Below are positions 35,313-45,442 of a DNA stretch of 64,000 nt, one piece after another. Numbering within the stretch: the stretch's first letter is position 1; every line of letters starts with the position of its first letter. The notes beneath the pieces are model-generated. The model worked only from the letters and a program-made list of their open reading frames with translations, had not been told where the DNA came from and ran no database searches. The position numbers were made by a program, and so were the translations under genes. The stretch is from Gnetum montanum (lineage: Eukaryota; Streptophyta; Gnetopsida; Gnetales; Gnetaceae). The stretch is from contig MNCI01022534.1 in assembly GCA_015680685.1 (NCBI GenBank), positions 4,703-68,702 of the forward strand. The letters are read 5' to 3'.

Positions 35313-36345
35313 TAACCTACAATCACACAATAATCTCCTATGCTAGCCAATGCTACTACCTCTTCCTCATAACCAATGGCTAACAACCCAAAAACTTTAG
35401 CTAAAAAAGAAAAGAAGCATAAGCAAAAGCTTGATAATAAAGGTGACAAGTAGACAGAGGCACAAAAGGAAGTGGAGCCACTGAAGCTCACTTCAATTTT
35501 AGCTATATCCATGACCTCCTTTACCCAACCTACTATAACCAATAAGCTAGTGGAGGATACTAAAGCCCATAACCAGAATAATAAGGAAAAGCCCCAACAA
35601 GCACAACCTAAATTTGAAGTTTGCATTTTGTAGCACATGTTGAAAGTAAAGTACAACTGGGGAAACAAGCACTCGGCCAATGATAAAAACTTCCTGAGTA
35701 TAAGTCAAGCAATCCCTCATGTAAAAGAATAAAAATTTAAGCTTGTATGACCTAATCATGACTTCTACCACACATCATGAGACATTAGCCGAAATGTTGA
35801 GTTTTATCCCTATTAGTGAGGACATGTCCACTAATGAGGAAGCCATCCATGTAATGATGATTCCTTCCTCATCAAGGGAGGAGAATTCAACACCCTTAAG
35901 ATTTCATGATAGAAATATTAAGGCTAATCCCCAAAATGATGAAGTAACTATGGTTTCTTTATTCATAACCATATGCATGGGATAATTTAAAGTGCATCAG
36001 GTGCATGTTGATGATGGAGTCGTAACTAACATCATCCCATGCACCATTGTTGAATGCTTGGGCTTAACTAAGCGCATAAAACCTACAACCATTGTAGCTT
36101 TTAAGTCCTTTAATGGATCAAGGGTTGCCATCAAGGGATCCATCTCCTTGGATTTTGTGGTAGGGGAGCAATTCTCCACAACTACCAATTTCTTGGTGGT
36201 GGAGGAAACACTAGGATTCCGCTTGATCCTAGGAAGATCTTGGTTGGCTCAATCATGAGCTATGTCCTTACCCATCCATCAAAAAATTCACCTTCCTTAC
36301 AAGGAAGGTGAAATCATCATTCATGGTGATAATGCAATTTCCCTT
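35313..36345 (+). pseudogene. gag C-terminus and protease fragment in opposite orientation
   Basis: Plus-strand remnant. 35,743-35,985 holds the linker between Gag and protease. 35,992-36,258 is the best retropepsin in the old family here (88 residues), with 'VDDGVVTNIIPCTIVECLGL' as catalytic loop and 'LILGRSWLAQS' near the end. It continues 'YKEGEIIIHGDNA' to about 36,345, where it joins chromovirus sequence. The catalytic triad is Asp-Asp-Gly rather than the usual Asp-Ser/Thr-Gly. No gag core or pol follows, so this is a fragment left by rearrangement. Confidence 0.8.
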
Positions 36346-37265
36346 GAGAAGCTACGAGAAAATCGGTTGTACGTTAAGAAAGAAAAATGTGAATTCTGTT
36401 GCTCAGAGCTAAAATTTTTGGGGAATGTCATGGGGTATGGGTAGGTAAAGCCAAATACAAAGATGGTAGATGTTGTGCACCAATGGCCCACTCCCACTAA
36501 TGTGCATGAGGTTAGACAGTTCATGGGGTTAGTTAGTTTCTATCAGAAATTCATCAAAAATTTCTCAGGAATTGCTACTTCTCTGACCAATCTACAAAAG
36601 AAAGAAGTTTCATGGGAGTGGGATGCAAATTTTCAGAAATCCTTCGAGAAAATAAAAGAGGCTTTAACCTCCCATCCAGTGTTGGTGTTGCCCGATTTCT
36701 CGAAATCTTTTGATGTTCATACAGATGCCAGTGAGAATGCAATTGTGGGAATCTTGCTACAGGAAGGTCATCCTATTGCTTATGAAAGCCAGAAGCTAAA
36801 TCAAGTAGAGTAGAGGTGGCTAGTCCATGAAAAGAAAATGTTCTCTATTTTCCATTTCTTGAGAGCATGGAGACACTACGTGCTGGGAAGTCATGTCCTC
36901 GTAAAGATAGATAATCTAGCCACTAGCTACTTGATGAATCAAACGAAGCTAAGGCCCAAATAGGCTCGATGGTTGGCCATGTTGTCCGAATTTAATTTGC
37001 AATTGACTTACTATCCTAGAAAGGAGAATGTGGTGGTAGATTCATTGAGTCACTATCCTCAACCTACCTCTTAGATCTTTTCCATCATTAGGCCACAAAC
37101 TTCACACGTTGAATGTGACAAAGTGTTGTTGGCTAGAATTCAAGATGGTTTGAAAAGCGACCCCCATATCATTGATTTAATGAAGCTAAGAGAAACTGGG
37201 TGATCACCAAGTTCAAAATAAGGTATGGACTACTTTGGTTTCAGGATAATCGGATATGCATTTCG
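36346..37265 (+). pseudogene. Chromovirus pol fragment: end of RT and RNase H
   Basis: Starts abruptly inside RT: 'RENRLYVKKEKCEFCCSELK' then 'FLGNVMGYG', a decayed form of the Lys-Cys-x-Phe...Phe-Leu-Gly-His motif. 36,463-36,813 (116 residues) covers the RT connection ('FYQKFIKNFSGIATSLT') and the start of the RT-linked RNase H ('FDVHTDASENAIVGILLQEG', with the first catalytic Asp in Thr-Asp-Ala-Ser). The frame continues through TAG stops (36,811; 36,961; 37,072) with 'GKEN'-type sequence up to 37.2 kb. Base composition and motifs differ from the Tat-like family. Confidence 0.85.
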
Positions 37266-38395
37266 GATTGGGATGGCCTACGCAAGGAGGTCATCTAAGA
37301 ATGCCATGACACACAGTCGGTAGGGTACCCTGGATAGCAAAGGACCTTGGCTCTCATTGAGAGAACCTTATTTTGGACAAAAATGTATTGAGATGTGATT
37401 GCTTATATCCAGAAGTGTCTGGTGTGCTAGTAGGATAAGCGGTCTATGGAGCATCCGGGTGGTCTTCTGGTGCCCTTGGAAATCCCTCCATTTCCATGGG
37501 TTATAGTGTCTATAGACTTCATCAAAGGATTTCCAAATATTCAAGGATTAAGCAACATTATTTTTGTGGTGGAAAAATTCTCTAAATTTTCCATATTCAT
37601 TCCCTGTCCATCACAGTGTTTAGCTGAGGACATGGCAGCATACTATTTTGATAGGGTGGTTCAATATTTTGGGCTACCCATGAGCATCATTTTAGACCGA
37701 GATTTGTGCTTCACAAGTGCTTTCTGGCGAGCAATATTTGGCATAATGGGTATAACCCCTAAATTGTCAATGAGCTTTCATCCACAGACTGATGGTCAGA
37801 TGGAACGGATGAATCGGGTACTTGAAGAGTACCTTTGTCAGTATGTTCATAGTGACCAAAAGAATTGGCCAGTTTTGTTAGGGATTGCCCAGCTGAGCTA
37901 TAACATCTAGAAGTCCTCAGCTACTAGGTTTTCCCCTATAGAACTGGTAATGGGGAGGTAGCCCATTACCCCTCATATGGTCTCCCTCTCATTGCAGGGT
38001 CAGCATCCCACAGCGAATGAATTCTTGAAGAGGTGGTCTAAAAATGTTGATACAGCAAAGTATCATTTGGAGAGGGTAATGCAACGAATGAAAAAATATG
38101 TTGATCGAAAACACCAGCCTCATGAATTCAAGGTGGGAGATTGGGTCCTCCTGAAGTTCGACCCATGTCAATTTAAACCGAAATAGGGAACTACCTCCAA
38201 GCTAATGAGGTAGTATGATGGTCCCTTCTGGATTATCGATAAATTTAACCCTGTGACATATAAGCTTCATCTACCGATCAATATGGATTGAGTCCATCCA
38301 ATTTTTCATGTTAGCATGCTAAAGCTATTGTTGGATGGGTTCCCATATCTAGGGAGAAGCCTCTCGACCAAAGAGTGACCTTGTATATAATCTAT
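37266..38395 (+). pseudogene. Chromovirus integrase
   Basis: A zinc-finger remnant at 37,290-37,440 (Glu-Cys-His-Asp-Thr, second His now Tyr, then Cys-Leu-Val-Cys) precedes an open core at 37,446-37,910 (154 residues). All three catalytic residues are visible: Asp in 'VSIDFIKGFP', Asp in 'ILDRDLCFTSAFW', Glu in 'HPQTDGQMERMNRVLEEYL'. 37,977-38,186 carries the C-terminal GPY/F region start ('FKVGDWVLLKFDP'), followed by stops and 'YDGPFWIIDKFNPVTYKLHLP'. Integrase inserts cDNA into chromatin. Stops at 37,908, 37,959, 38,184 and later break the reading frame. Confidence 0.9.
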
Positions 38396-38600
38396 ACAAA
38401 GAAAGAGAGCAGAATGCATCCAGAACTTCTAGACCATAGGCCATGGGGCAGATTTGAAAGTGGAGTTTCTCATCCACTAGAAACATCGTCCTAACTCAAA
38501 TGATAGCTGGGAACCATTGGAGCACTTGAGGTCCTAGGAAAAATTGATCTTGGACTTCTGTAGGGAGCAAGCAATTGACCTTCCACCTTGGCTACTCCGT
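38396..38600 (+). pseudogene. Chromodomain at the integrase C-terminus
   Basis: In the frame through 38,448 the sequence reads 'DLKVEFLIH', a TAG where a Trp is expected, then 'KHRPNSNDSWEPLEHLRS', the pattern of a chromovirus chromodomain (aromatic cage region and Trp-Glu-Pro). In the family it binds methylated histone H3 and directs integration to heterochromatin. It defines this fragment as a chromovirus rather than Tat. TAG stops replace Trp and one later residue. Confidence 0.75.
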
Positions 38601-38802
38601 TGATGGATGGAGAAACCTCCCATATGAAAAAAAATCGGAAGAGGCGCGACATGCTGTGCCTTATAAGATTTGAGAGTGAATTCCTATGGGGGTTGGCCTC
38701 AAACATGGGAGGAATATTCCTAGAGCCATTCAAAGTGCTCTATAGTTCAAAGAGTGCTGAACTTGAGACCCCTAGATCTTTGGATCAAACAAGTTAAGGG
38801 AT
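38601..38802 (+). other. 3' remainder of the chromovirus copy
   Basis: Untranslated sequence between the chromodomain and the next element. No LTR of the chromovirus is recognisable before the insertion at 38,803. Confidence 0.4.
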
Positions 38803-40258
38803 TGTAACGACGGAAAACGTCGGCAACTGGAAAATACCGAACAAATTCCGCGTACACAGTTTTAACCACGGATCCACGCAAGGGATATGCTGGAAAAACG
38901 AATCCGTGGTGCCCTGAACGATCTTGTCGATCAGACATGGACTTACTAATCAGTAAACCAATGAATATTTCGTGAAAACGATCTGATCCGAGAAATCGTA
39001 AATCGAGGGGAAAACAATGTAGACGAATTGCAACGATGATAACGCTAAACATGATAAGAGGAAGCTGACATAAGAGAAGCACGTAATTTCAAGATCTGCG
39101 CTTTGAATTGAAAAATGTATATTTTGTATGAGAAATTACACTGGGGAGACCCCGATTGCTGGATGTGAAGCAAGCACAAAACAACAAGAAAACAGTCCAG
39201 ACAGAAGTCCGATCTACCTCGTGGGCTAAAGCCAGGATGCAAGGAAGGCCAAGCTCTGACGTCTACCAATCAATTGTTTCTAACCAATAAAGTCTTCCCA
39301 GCAGAACGATTACTCCTACCGCTGGTGCTCAAAGAGAACTGTGCTCTGTTTCTACTGTAAGGTGATGCTGTCAACAATTGCCAAAGCGTTGCTCTCTGTA
39401 TCTTTGCTCCAAAAGTGATAAGTGCTCTGGTGCTCAGAAAAATGCCTTTTGCTTCTCTGATTTGCCAACCCTTGTATCTTTGTCAACTGGGGTATTTATA
39501 AGCTGCGATGCCCTGTGGAAAAGGCGCAACCCTGATGACATGTGCCCCGAATGTTTTGGGTACTGTTGACTGTACCGCTTTTGCATCAAACTTCCTAATT
39601 ACGCACAATATGCTCGTTCGCGTATTGTGCGTGTGAAGAAGAGACGCGCATCGGGCATGTTTCAATTGTCCTTAGGCCATATTACGCTCATCACGCTGCG
39701 TCGCGTGCATGAGCATAACATATCATGGAAACAATAGATTCAGGCTGTTTTATGCTTGCACACGCAGCTGCGCGTAATGAAGTGTAAAGGATGTCTAGCT
39801 TGGCGATGCAATACGCTATGATACGCTACGTTGCATGCTGAGCGTATGATAAGCAGTCGCATTTTCTTAGACCTTGCCTTTGACTGTTCTGGAACTCATT
39901 ACGCTTTCGTGCGTAACAGAGTGTAAACTTGGCCTTAAAGAAAAGACTTAGCAAAATGCACAAGAGATCGCATATCACGCTGCTTAAGCTTCTCCCTATG
40001 CCAAAGTACCTATCCTTCTGATGCCGGACTATGTTTAAACAACATCACGCTAAGTGCCATTACGCTACGTCGCATGATATAGAGTAAATAGCAAAAGCGT
40101 AGAAAGATTAGGAATCTGCACAAGAAGTTGCGGACTTTGATGTTGCGCGCCTCTTGGTGTTGCTCTGTCTTATTCCCCCCTCTAGAATGCTGAGATGCAC
40201 CCTTGCCTGAATTGCGAATCTTTGCCTAAGACTGACTTGCAATTTTCATGATGTTTCA
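38803..40258 (-). mobile_element. 3' LTR of the gag/antisense element
   Basis: 1,456 bp, TGTAACGACGG ... CATGATGTTTCA, hence TG...CA. It aligns with 48,723-50,043 over about 1,234 bases. It contains numerous CGTA/TACG-rich short inverted blocks such as TTACGCTCA-type words. 39,497-39,511 (GGGGTATTTATAAGC in plus) gives a TATAAATA-like box on the sense strand, a plausible core promoter by inference. Confidence 0.9.
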
Positions 40259-40322
40259 ATGGCCCCTCTTTGTTGACGGTTGGAGGGCTTACCCGAAAGA
40301 TGTCGACAAAGAACACGAAACA
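40252..40322 (-). promoter_or_regulatory. Polypurine tract with a stem-loop across the LTR edge
   Basis: The sense-strand complement of 40,259-40,272 reads CAAAGAGGGGCCAT, the plus-strand primer tract just before the LTR TGAAACATC. CTTTGTTGAC (40,268-40,277) pairs with GTCGACAAAG (40,302-40,311) over ten positions with one wobble. TGTTTC at the LTR end (40,252-40,257) pairs with GAAACA (40,317-40,322). Confidence 0.7.
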
Positions 40323-41365
40323 CCGAATTGGTAGAAGCAAGAACAGCGTCCATCCATGGCTACTCAAGGATTGCCCTGTCAACATGGAAAAGCAAAGATG
40401 GAGGGAATGGGAGACAGAATGGCATGGTAGAGAACAGGTTCAGAGAAGGTGTAGAATGAGGCAGGATGGAGGAGCATGGAATATGCTTACTGCACGCATA
40501 GAAACGTACGCACATTTATGTGGACAAGAATGCTTTCAGAAGAGCGTAGCGCATCAGCCTAAGATCTCTCTGTCACTAATTATAGCAGGAATGCTTGCAA
40601 CAGGAGCATGGCGCATCACTTCTGTGATATCTCTGCTAGGGGGAGTGCGGAAAATGGATACTTGCGTATGTAGGTTTTGCGTATGGGAAGCAGGTGGTGG
40701 GGATGAAGGAAAAAAGAGCTAAGGGTAGGATTTGTGAGAGGTACAGGCATGCAGATCTAAGTGGCCGGGCAAACCTGAGCAGCCATTTCAACACGCTGTT
40801 GTACTTCACCGCTCAGGTGGACGCACCTTTGAATGACATCCTCCAAGGCAAGTAACCTGCAACCACAAAAGAAAGCAGAGGACCATTGCTCATGCGAACA
40901 AGAGGCGAGGTTGTCGAAGCGAGAGCTGTTTGATGCAAGATAGAGCGATTGAGCTGTAAAGAAGGAGCCAGAGCATGCGGGCGGAGCCACCAATCTTGAC
41001 GATTGGCCCAAAATATCTTCGCCAAAAGGCATCAGACACAGTGCAGCTGACTAGTTGTATAGGGAACTAGTTAGATGAATTTGCGAAGCCGACGTCTGAT
41101 AGTGATGATTGGCGGAGGTTCCCGAGGTGGTTGTCAATGAGGATTTCGTCAAGGCTCCGGCTGGCAAGACTAAACTCTCAGAGGTACTACCACTGCGGCA
41201 AGCGTGACGGCGGCATCTCCGAGGGATCAGTAAGATGCCTCTCAGCTTATCCGAGGAATCAGTAGGATGCCAGTGGGGTGGCGACGGTGGGACTATCCCA
41301 GTATCCCACCCCATTGGTTGTGCAGCTATACAAAGATGATCATGCTCGCTTGATTTACATGGCAG
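40323..41365. other. Region between PPT and hairpin array, no convincing gene
   Basis: A 150-residue plus-strand frame (40,270-40,722) starts at the PPT and has no recognisable motif. Short minus-strand frames (40,757-41,032) overlap one another in different frames. I see no splice-consistent link to the gene downstream, so I leave these uncalled. The first exon and promoter of the antisense gene could lie here or in the array. Confidence 0.5.
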
Positions 41366-41870
41366 TAGTCTGTAAGTTCTAGTTTTAAGTCCTGGTAGAC
41401 CACCGTTACTGGTTTTAAGTCTCCGCAGACCATGGTCCCAGTTTAAAGTCCGGGCAGACTGAGAAGTGCTAGTTTTACGTCGTAGCGGACGGTGGTATGT
41501 ATAATTTATGGTCATAGCAGACCGTGTTGTGGATGTCAGTTTTGTGTCATGACTCAGGGACAGATCTGTGCTGGTTTTACATCTGAGCAGACGACTACTT
41601 ACCTGTGCCAGTTTAGCATCATGGAGGACGCGTGCAAAAGATGCCAGTTTTTCGTCGTGGTGGACTTGTACAACATTGCCAGTTTTACGTCTTAGCGGAC
41701 GGTTGCAACCTTCCAGTTTTGCATCATAGCGGATGATTATTGCCAGTTTAGCATCGTGGCGGACGCGTGCAAGGAATACCAGTTTTGTGTCGTAGTGGAG
41801 ATTAGTGCCAGCTTAGTATCATGGTGGACGTCTGATGCCAGTTTAACGTCGTAGCGGATGATTTTTACCA
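41366..41870. repeat. Large array of ~15 hairpin boxes upstream of the antisense gene
   Basis: Boxes every 30-55 bp, each 'CCAGTTTTA' then a short inverted repeat. Perfect examples: AGTC-CGGGCA-GACT (41,447-41,460), CGTC-GTAGCG-GACG (41,478-41,491), GGTC-ATAGCA-GACC (41,510-41,523), CGTC-TTAGCG-GACG (41,688-41,701), CATC-ATAGCG-GATG (41,722-41,735). Others carry one mismatch or wobble. Short frames called across the array on either strand are by-products of the repeats. Confidence 0.85.
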
Positions 41871-42001
41871 TACCTTCTGTCGACACCGTAGATGCTGCTA
41901 AATGTAATACTGTTTCAAATACACGTGATTGCGTAATGTAATTGTAAATTGTGGACATTGCGTAATAGAGCTTTGGTTAATTTGTGCTTCATGTTGTGCA
42001 G

Positions 42002-44806
42002 TTAGGGAATCTCGGGAGATTACCCTTACGATTTCCGGCCACGAGGCGAACACTGTCCTCTTCCGCTACGGTGACATCAAAGACACACAGTGCTGGCTCG
42101 GCCACCAAGTGGCCCCAGTTGCGGTGACCTCCAAGATCCGAGTAGCAGGGCTAATGCACCTATTTTTGGCCGCGACTCCTGATGTCCCCGCCAGTGAAAT
42201 GCTAACCCTGGTCAACTCCTTCAACGAAAAGGCCGAGCATTTCTAGACACGCGTACATAACGTGCACGTAAGCTTTAACATCAATGCTCAGCTCTTTGCG
42301 GACCTCTTTGGCGTCCCCTCAGACGACCCTCCCGTAAGTGAGAAGGTGAAGAGGAGCGTCACCTTCCAGAACTGGCTGAAGGAGTGGGTAAGGGTCCCGA
42401 AGGTGACTAAAGGGTTTCCCTGCGAAAGATTCGAGATGGGCATCGTCAAGACACTTTATCCCCTTTTTCGGGCCCGGACCTTCCCCAAAACCCTCTCGCA
42501 GGGAAAGTTCTTTTCTGTAGAACAAACCCGTATTATGCGAGAGGTTCTAGAGGAGGGGACCCAGTTCAACTGTGCAAGCTATTTTGCCAAGGGACTGCGT
42601 AATGAGATGATCAAGCTTCGCCAGAAGCTTGAGTCCCGTTTCAACGTGCATTACGCTTTCTTCATAGCTTGCCTCCGGCGGTTTGCTGAGTTTCTGATCA
42701 TCCAAAAGAATGGGGTCTGGGTGCAACAAGACCGAGACCAGCAATCCAGACCTTGGATTGTCCACATTCTCAACACTACCCATGGGCAGGATCCGCCAGA
42801 AGGGATCGGGGAGTCGTTGTCTATAACAACCAAGGGTTTGGCGACGCCCCAAGTGCGAGGCCTTGACAGTGTAGGTGGGATAATGCCTACTTACACTGGC
42901 GATGCCTCGCGAGGGAAACGCCTAGTGGAAGAAATTGTAGAACCTGTAGCTCGGCGTAAAAGGCTCCGCATAGCCAAGGCCCCTGAGAGTGACGCAGGCC
43001 AGACTGTGGCGGTCAAAGTTCAGTGGAGTAAGCCTCCGCCTAGTAGGTGTGAAAGAATTATATTACACAATGTTTATCTAGATGTTTTGTAATGATATAC
43101 TAAGGTGCTATGACATGACCAGCAAAAATTACGAAAGAACTAACCCCTGAGATGGGGGCAGTAATACTAAGTCATAGGGAGGGGGCCTCAATTTTGGAAG
43201 AAGAGGCCCCAGCTGTTAGCGTGAGCCGCGTACAAGCTCTGGTGCGTGAGGAGGCCCCAGCTACTGGAACCAGCGACGCACAGACTCAAGTGCGTCAAAG
43301 GGAAAGGGATACGGAAGATGTCAACGAAGTCGCCACTGTCACCGGTAGAGGTAATGGGCATGTTAGTGTGTTTGTAGGATTTTTGTAAATAAATGAGGTT
43401 TCTAATTGGATTACGCTAAAGGAGAAGAGGACACGTCCACGTCTGTCGCTGTGAGCAGAGCGTGGAGAGACTTCCCTGATAAATTTGCCTTCATGGAAGG
43501 CGTTGTTAGTGACATGATCGAGCGCCTAGAACGCGTCGAACCTGGAGCGGGTACATTATGGTTGTATGTAGTTTGTGATATTACATAATGGTAATGTGTC
43601 ACCAACACTGATGATTGTTTTTATTAGGAGCTCGCCTCCGATGGGATCCCACTGAGCCCATTGATTTGGACACAGTGGAGCCACCATCTAATGAAGCAAC
43701 CATGCCACATCACATTTATGAGGAAATGCATAAATGTGCGTTACGCTCGACATGCTCCTTATGGGAGAGTAAGGGCATTAATGAGAATTTGTGGAAAAGG
43801 TTGCAGAGGTCGAAACAGAGGGTTAAGTCTCTGACCAAAGAGGTCGGAGACTTAAAATCGCAGTGTGACTTCCTACAGGCGTGAGCAATAGGGGATGAAG
43901 ACTGGCGTACTGCTGTTGTCGATTACTCCCAGTATTGGATAGCCATCAAGAACAGCGTACAGACCAGTCAGGCATTAGTCGAGTAGCGGATGCAGATAGA
44001 ACTCCTAGCCTAGAAAAGCCAGGATTAGAGGAACTATTGTGCAAGCATGCAATAATGGAGGCAGAAGGAGAAGGACCACAAGCAATTGTACAAGCGGGAG
44101 AGTATTGCTTATCGGAAGCTCTACCATGATTTTGCCATCAGGACCCAATCCTTAGAAATCTTTCTGGACGTCATCAGAGCTTCCGAAGCATTCAAGAAGT
44201 TCGAAGAGCAGGTGACTGTAAGTGCGTCCCCGAAAAGGGAGGTGACTCTCCCTGGGGGCCAGGCTACAATCCCTACTTTCTTCCCAGACCCACCCCGCTG
44301 GAGCAGCATGGAGAAAGGGAAAGTGAAGGCTGGAGCTTCCTTGGGAGAGGATGTATGGCCAGATCTAATAGAGGAAGACATCATGAAGTGCTTGTGGGCT
44401 AGCCTGGACAAGCTTCCCTTTGCTGTAGAAGCAGGGCCATCACAAGTAAGTTTACACGCGACTGAGTTTGCGTTTCTAATTATGATGTTAAGTCTTGTGT
44501 AGCTAACGTGCTTACTATGTTCAGGTACCAGCCAAGGATAGGGAAGATGAACAAGCTGAGAAGTTAGCAGAAGGAGCGGTGGAAGCAGAAGAAGAAGCAG
44601 AGGAAGAGGCAGAAGACGAGACAGAAGAACACAACGATGAAGAGCGTCTGTCCGAAGAGCCGGCCCGGGAACAAGGACGTCGCAAAGAGGACATTCTTCA
44701 TGAAAGAATCATTCCTAGAAACGACAGCCCATTGGAGGACGATCCATTAGCGTTGGATTCGGACTTAAGGGATACCGGTGATAGTGGCAGTAGGGGAAAT
44801 GCGTAA
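42002..44806 (+). pseudogene. Antisense spliced gene of unknown function (about 815 codons)
   Basis: Five exons joined by GT-AG introns that all keep frame: 42,002-43,046; 43,178-43,350; 43,422-43,550; 43,628-44,445; 44,525-44,806 (introns 131, 71, 77 and 79 bp; phases 2, 1, 1, 0). A phase-1 acceptor (TGTTGTGCAG) precedes 42,002, so a further 5' exon with the start codon is missing or unrecognised. Exon 1 encodes a globular, basic region ('FNINAQLFADLFGVPSDD', 'ACLRRFAEFLI') ending in a Lys/Arg-rich segment resembling a nuclear signal. The middle is Glu/Arg-rich. Exon 4 is coiled-coil-like. Exon 5 is very acidic (Glu-Glu-Ala repeats). I cannot name the family: the N-terminal part vaguely recalls 'putative plant transposon protein' domains (low confidence). 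Six in-frame stops (42,244; 43,882; 43,984; 44,011; 44,026; 44,053) disable it; each is one C-to-T change from CAG, CGA or CAA. It converges on gag. Confidence 0.75.
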
Positions 44807-45000
44807 TTATAATTTACGCATAGTTTTATTAATGTTGAGTGCAATATCATTTTACGAATGACTAAAAAGACGTGTTATAAAACCTGGTGGATGCGTTAAA
44901 TGTTAGTTACACACATTTTTTTTATTCTTCTTTGCGTTTTGCCAGTAGAGTGCGAGCGTAATTGTTGAAAATTTCACCTAAGTGATAATGGTAAAGCGTA
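44807..45000. other. 3' region of the antisense gene
   Basis: AT-rich sequence with possible polyadenylation words (TTTTATTAATG, TATAAAACC) after the stop at 44,804-44,806. No firm signal. Confidence 0.35.
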
Positions 45001-45230
45001 ATTTCTAGTTTAAGGCCATTGCGGGCCGTTACATGATTCTGCGTAACCTAGCAACTAGTTTAAGGCCATCACGGGCCAGAACTAGTTTAAGGCCATTGCG
45101 GGACATGGTACGATTCTGCGTAATCTAATAATTAGTTTAAGGTCGTTGTGGGCCTACTGCGTAAGCAAGCGCGAAGAGTGATAGTATACCATTCTGTGTA
45201 ACTAGTTTAAGGCCGTTGTGGGCCGGTGTG
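45001..45230. repeat. Array of hairpin boxes between the two convergent genes
   Basis: Four to five boxes after CTAGTTTAA: GGCC-ATTGCG-GGCC (45,014-45,027), GGCC-ATCACG-GGCC (45,064-45,077), then GGCC-ATTGCG-GGAC, GGTC-GTTGTG-GGCC (one wobble) and GGCC-GTTGTG-GGCC. They lie between the stop of the antisense gene (44,806) and the end of gag (45,443). The frame read on the minus strand at 45,137-45,439 is not credible as a protein. Confidence 0.85.
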
Positions 45231-45442
45231 TAATACGAAAAGTGTAAATGATACTGGTACAGAATTTCACGTAATTGTGCTAAAGTAATCAAGAAACGTG
45301 AATTCCATGCGTATGAAAGAGACAACAGTGTCAAGAGTAAGAACCGCAAATGAAAGTAACGTGACAATGCATGAAATGAAACTGCTAAGTAATAACCAAG
45401 ACAACCCGTTAAGAAAAAGGTAACGTACGCAAAGACCATTGT

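Noticed and set aside
40270-40722. 150-residue plus-strand frame starting at the polypurine tract
   Set aside because: No motif, no matching frame in the older copies, and it starts inside a replication signal. Kept as a possible but unsupported 5' part of the antisense transcript.
41051-41515. 154-residue minus-strand frame over 41.05-41.5 kb
   Set aside because: Overlaps the hairpin array and another frame; composition follows the repeat; no family recognised.
41366-41870. CRISPR-like array (regular short repeats with spacers)
   Set aside because: Repeats are short, divergent and unevenly spaced; spacers are not unique inserts; the setting is a plant retrotransposon with no cas genes.
45137-45439. 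100-residue minus-strand frame with membrane-like leucines
   Set aside because: It runs through the hairpin array, past the end of gag, and is made of the repeats.
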